8,199 nucleotides of DNA. Origin: Verrucomicrobiota bacterium (GTDB lineage: Bacteria > Verrucomicrobiota > Kiritimatiellia > CAIQIC01 > Lenti-01). The notes beneath the pieces are model-generated. The model did no database searches, had not been told where the DNA came from, and was given only the letters and a program-made list of their open reading frames with translations. Where the stretch lies: NCBI GenBank assembly GCA_003451935.1, contig DMJA01000052.1:1-8199 (forward strand), read 5' to 3'. The position numbers and the translations under genes were made by a program. This document shows, one piece after another, positions 1 to 8,199 of the stretch (its first letter is position 1; each line of letters opens with the position of its first letter).

Positions 1-329
1 ACAAAGATGATGGAGTCGCGGAAGACAACGGGGCGTTCGCTGCGGCCGGCGATGCGGGAGTCGTCGGCGGTGATGTTCTTCGGCTGGTCGCCGTTCCAGA
101 TGAAGATGTCGGAGCGGGTCGCGCCGGGGGTGGCGCCTTCGGTGGCGTTGTAGCCCTGCCAGGCGACGAGTCCGGTTTCGCCGATAGAGGGGAGGCGGGC
201 GTTGCTTTGGGGATCGGAAAGGGTCCGGAGAGAGAATTCGCGAGCCGGGGCCGCCACGGCGCATAGCAAAAGCCAGACAAGCACAAGGGCTGTCTGGCAT
301 TGGGCGGAGGGCAGGCGGCGGCGAATCAT
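1..329 (-). CDS. Exported protein, beta-propeller-like N-terminus (3' end off window)
   Basis: The frame starts at the ATG read from base 329 and stays open to base 1, giving 109 codons plus two bases; the stop lies beyond the left edge. Residues 1-29 form a Sec signal peptide: MIRRR, then a hydrophobic core (TALVLVWLLLCAVAA) ending in a plausible cleavage site at APA|RE. The mature part has the spacing of repeated beta-propeller blades: LVAWQGY, SDIFIWNGDQPKNIT, then SERPVVFRDSIIF. This resembles TolB/WD40-like exported propellers that read 'W..G....D.F.W.G....T'. That is pattern recognition, not a confirmed domain. It starts 5 bp after the stop of the 424-aa gene on the same strand, so the two are probably co-transcribed. 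No strong Shine-Dalgarno precedes the ATG, which fits translational coupling to the upstream stop. Function is unknown. Confidence 0.75.
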   Translation of the reverse strand, partial: MIRRRLPSAQCQTALVLVWLLLCAVAAPAREFSLRTLSDPQSNARLPSIGETGLVAWQGYNATEGATPGATRSDIFIWNGDQPKNITADDSRIAGRSERPVVFRDSIIF

Positions 330-334
330 GGAGA

Positions 335-1609
335 TCAGGTGGCCTGGCTGACGGGTTTGGAGGAGTTCTTTTGCTGCTCCTTTTCACGGCGTTCGCGTTC
401 GGCGGCGGCGGCGGCTTCCTGTTCGGCGCGGATGCGCTCGCGTTCGGCGGCGGCCGCGATGGAGCCGGGGGTCGGGATGCCTTCGTCGCCCAAGGGCCAT
501 TCGGGCCCCCAGCGGTGATCGGGGCTCCAATAGCCGCCGGAGGGGTTGTCCTTCTCGCGGTAGGCGAATTCCCACGGGAGCTCGCCGGCGAGGGAGAAGG
601 ATTTCTGCATGGCGATGTCGCGTCCGGCGCGCTCGATGGTCTTGAGGATGGCGTTGTTTTTGATGCGGTCGTATTCAATGCGCACGACCACCAGGACCTG
701 GTCTTGGAGGACCTGGAGGCTATCGATCAATTTGACATATTCGACCGACCACCAGGTGTCGTTCATGGGGCCCCAGGGCATCTGCTTGATATAGCCGCCG
801 AACTTGTCGTGGAACGTGATGCGGGCCAGGGAGGCCATGTCTTTCGTGATGGTGTGGACTTGCCCGGCCCCGCGCGGATTGGCGCTGACCAGCATCATCT
901 CGGTTTTTCCCGTGTCGCCAGACATTTCGCCCTTGATGATGACGGTCTGGAGGATGTTGCGGAGGTTGGGGGGGGCTAGTTCCTTGGGGTCGGGGAAGAC
1001 GATGGCGTAATGGAGGGGGGCATCCACGATGCGCTGGGCCAGTGGCATGATGCCGCCGTTGAGCAGGTCGTAGAGGAGGGCCATATGGGCTTCGGCCTTG
1101 TCCTGTTCGCAAAAGACGATGATGTCGCGGCCGAGGAGGTTGATGAACGCGTTGCCGGTGAGCCAAAGGGCGGAATCGATCTCTTCGCGGAAGAAGCCGG
1201 TGGAATGGAAGCCGAGGCGCTTGCTTTTGGGGTCGGGGAAGCCGCCGACGGCATAGATGGCCGCATCCATGATCTCGTTGTTGGCGCCCTTGCGGTAGGT
1301 GACGATCATGGCGGAGACATTGCCGAGCTTGAGATTGGAATCGGTGGCCATGCCGAGGTCCACGACGGTTTTCAAGCGCTCGACCAGTTCGGGGTTGTCG
1401 CCGAAGAGGGAGAGGAGGTAGTTGTCGGATAGGACCTCATCGGCGGGTTGGCCTTCGACGGTCTCGCCGGACTCGAGCAAATAGCGCAGGTGCTTGAATC
1501 CCCCATAGGCCGTATGGAAAACCCCATAGGCCCGCCAGCCGACATACGCGCCGGAGACCAGCGCAACCAGCAGGCAGAAGGCCAAGCTCCGCAAGAAAAT
1601 TCGCTTCAT
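335..1609 (-). CDS. Uncharacterised membrane-anchored protein with charged Ala/Glu/Arg tail
   Basis: This 424-residue protein is not one I recognise. Residues 1-4 (MKRI) and the hydrophobic stretch at about 5-25 (LRSLAFCLLVALVSGAYVGW) form a single N-terminal membrane anchor or uncleaved signal. There is no clear AxA cleavage site, so an anchor with the rest outside the cytoplasm is more likely. The centre (about 60-340) reads as a mixed alpha/beta domain with phrases such as LGRDIIVFCEQDKAEAH and PLHYAIVFPDPKELA. A Trp-rich stretch follows (MPWGPMNDTWWSVEY, then GGYWSPDHRWGPEWPLGDEG). From residue 383 the tail is almost only Ala, Glu, Arg, Gln and Lys, and is probably helical or coiled coil. 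Upstream of the ATG there is a weak GGAA at 8-nt spacing and AAGGA at 13 nt. It probably heads an operon with the exported protein that follows 5 bp later, and it diverges from the amylase gene. Confidence 0.85.
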   Translation of the reverse strand: MKRIFLRSLAFCLLVALVSGAYVGWRAYGVFHTAYGGFKHLRYLLESGETVEGQPADEVLSDNYLLSLFGDNPELVERLKTVVDLGMATDSNLKLGNVSAMIVTYRKGANNEIMDAAIYAVGGFPDPKSKRLGFHSTGFFREEIDSALWLTGNAFINLLGRDIIVFCEQDKAEAHMALLYDLLNGGIMPLAQRIVDAPLHYAIVFPDPKELAPPNLRNILQTVIIKGEMSGDTGKTEMMLVSANPRGAGQVHTITKDMASLARITFHDKFGGYIKQMPWGPMNDTWWSVEYVKLIDSLQVLQDQVLVVVRIEYDRIKNNAILKTIERAGRDIAMQKSFSLAGELPWEFAYREKDNPSGGYWSPDHRWGPEWPLGDEGIPTPGSIAAAAERERIRAEQEAAAAAERERREKEQQKNSSKPVSQAT

Positions 1610-1650
1610 GATATGGATTCCATCCTTTTCAGATATTCCACTTCAATGTA

Positions 1651-1672
1651 TGTGCAAACGTTATTCCGCACA
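1651..1672. promoter_or_regulatory. Inverted repeat, possible operator
   Basis: TGTGC at 1651-1655 and GCACA at 1668-1672 form an inverted repeat around 12 bases that include the self-complementary AACGTT (1657-1662). The left part, TGCAAACGTT, resembles half of a LacI-family operator, which is typically a palindrome around a central CG, but the right half does not complete it. The position about 45-60 bp upstream of the minus-strand start would suit a repressor site. Assigning it to LacI-family control is inference from motif shape only. Confidence 0.25.
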
Positions 1673-1675
1673 AGG

Positions 1676-1719
1676 GCAAAAGCGGACAATTCGCGGACAA
1701 TTTGGCATTGCAAAAGCGG
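1676..1719. repeat. Pair of GCAAAAGCGG 10-mers
   Basis: GCAAAAGCGG occurs at 1676-1685 and again at 1710-1719, in the same orientation and 34 bp apart (about three helical turns). The two copies bracket the GCGGACAATT tandem repeat, and the first copy overlaps its left unit by four bases. The arrangement suggests a composite binding site for regulators of the divergent genes. It could also be chance. Confidence 0.45.
1682..1702. repeat. Tandem GCGGACAATT repeat, 11-bp period
   Basis: GCGGACAATT is present at 1682-1691 and 1693-1702, separated by a single C. The period of 11 bp is about one DNA turn, so both units face the same side of the helix, as in direct-repeat sites of response regulators or AraC-type activators. 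It lies 183-203 bp upstream of the amylase start and about 73-93 bp upstream of the minus-strand start. The repeat is seen directly; a regulatory role is inferred. Confidence 0.5.
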
Positions 1720-1773
1720 GGTTCTCGGCCCTCTTTGGCCGCGAAAATCTTTTCCAGGTGTAGCGTTTTTGCG

Positions 1774-1802
1774 TTGAGATGCGTGGGTGGCAGGGGTATG
1801 CT
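1774..1802 (+). promoter_or_regulatory. Candidate sigma-70-type promoter for the amylase gene
   Basis: TTGAGA at 1774-1779 (5 of 6 match to TTGACA) and TATGCT at 1797-1802 (4 of 6 match to TATAAT) are separated by 17 bases, the optimal spacing. Transcription would start near 1809 and give a leader of about 75 nt before the ATG at 1885. Promoter consensus in this lineage is uncertain, so this is only the best-fitting candidate. Confidence 0.35.
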
Positions 1803-1871
1803 GTTTTTCAGAGTTGGAACGGCCGCGTTTCTTCCGTCTGTCTGGTTTGGCGTGGGCGAAGAAAGAGGGGC

Positions 1872-1877
1872 GAGGAG
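1872..1877 (+). promoter_or_regulatory. Ribosome-binding site GAGGAG
   Basis: GAGGAG ends 7 bases before the ATG at 1885 and only 1 base before the in-frame ATG at 1879. The spacing therefore favours 1885 as the true start, which removes two residues (Met-Pro) from the longest version. Both versions keep the signal peptide. Confidence 0.7.
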
Positions 1878-1884
1878 CATGCCG

Positions 1885-8199
<6,315 letters not shown>

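Larger units (their letters stand above)
1610..1884. other. Divergent intergenic region
   Basis: This 275-bp stretch separates the minus-strand pair from the plus-strand amylase gene, and both starts face away from it. It is visibly more AT-rich than the flanking genes. Small open frames cross it, but they have no supporting start signal or protein character. It contains the repeats, the inverted repeat and the candidate plus-strand promoter listed separately. For the minus-strand gene a possible promoter, read on that strand, is TTGTGC, 17 nt, TACATT (about 1673 down to 1645). It matches the consensus only moderately and overlaps the inverted repeat. Confidence 0.7.

Noticed and set aside
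371..1432. Plus-strand open frames (371-979 and 1010-1432) opposite the 424-aa gene
   Set aside because: They are Gly/Asp/Val-rich antisense shadows. The minus-strand frame has a membrane anchor, normal composition and a close downstream partner.
1879..1884. Upstream in-frame ATG at 1879 as the amylase start
   Set aside because: Only one base would separate it from the GAGGAG ribosome-binding site, whereas ATG 1885 has the optimal 7-base spacing.

Overview
The window is GC-rich bacterial DNA (visibly above 60% G+C) with dense coding and no RNA genes, insertion sequences or CRISPR. It holds two gene blocks that diverge from a 275-bp intergenic region. The style of the large secreted protein (Sec signal, D-x-D-x-D-G calcium loops of the 'DTDGDGLPDG' type, many appended modules) is common in the Verrucomicrobia/Kiritimatiellota/Planctomycetes group. 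That is the best guess at the source, but it rests on style and not on a marker gene.

Left block, minus strand: a 424-aa protein with one N-terminal membrane anchor and a charged Ala/Glu/Arg tail (1609 to 335) is followed after 5 bp by a secreted protein (329 to beyond base 1). Only 109 codons of the second gene are in the window, and they look like the start of a beta-propeller-like exported protein. The two genes probably form an operon. Neither has a function I can name.

Centre, 1610-1884: the divergent intergenic region. It carries a tandem 10-bp repeat with an 11-bp period, a second 10-bp repeat 34 bp apart, an inverted repeat, a candidate promoter for the right-hand gene, and a well-placed GAGGAG ribosome-binding site that selects the start at 1885.

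Right block, plus strand: one uninterrupted reading frame runs from 1885 off the right edge (2,105 codons seen, no stop). It encodes an exported multidomain enzyme. The order is signal peptide; a GH13 alpha-amylase domain with all the expected catalytic motifs; about 770 residues of beta-rich, largely unassigned modules; a chain of D-x-D-x-D-G calcium-binding repeats; a DOMON/glucodextranase-C-like beta module; and, at the right edge, the beginning of a second glycosidase domain resembling family GH57. If the GH57 reading is right, two unrelated alpha-glucan-active families (GH13 and GH57) sit in one secreted polypeptide. This is the most interesting observation in the window. The likely role is extracellular breakdown of starch, glycogen or a related alpha-glucan. 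The GH57 acid/base residue and the C-terminus lie outside the window.
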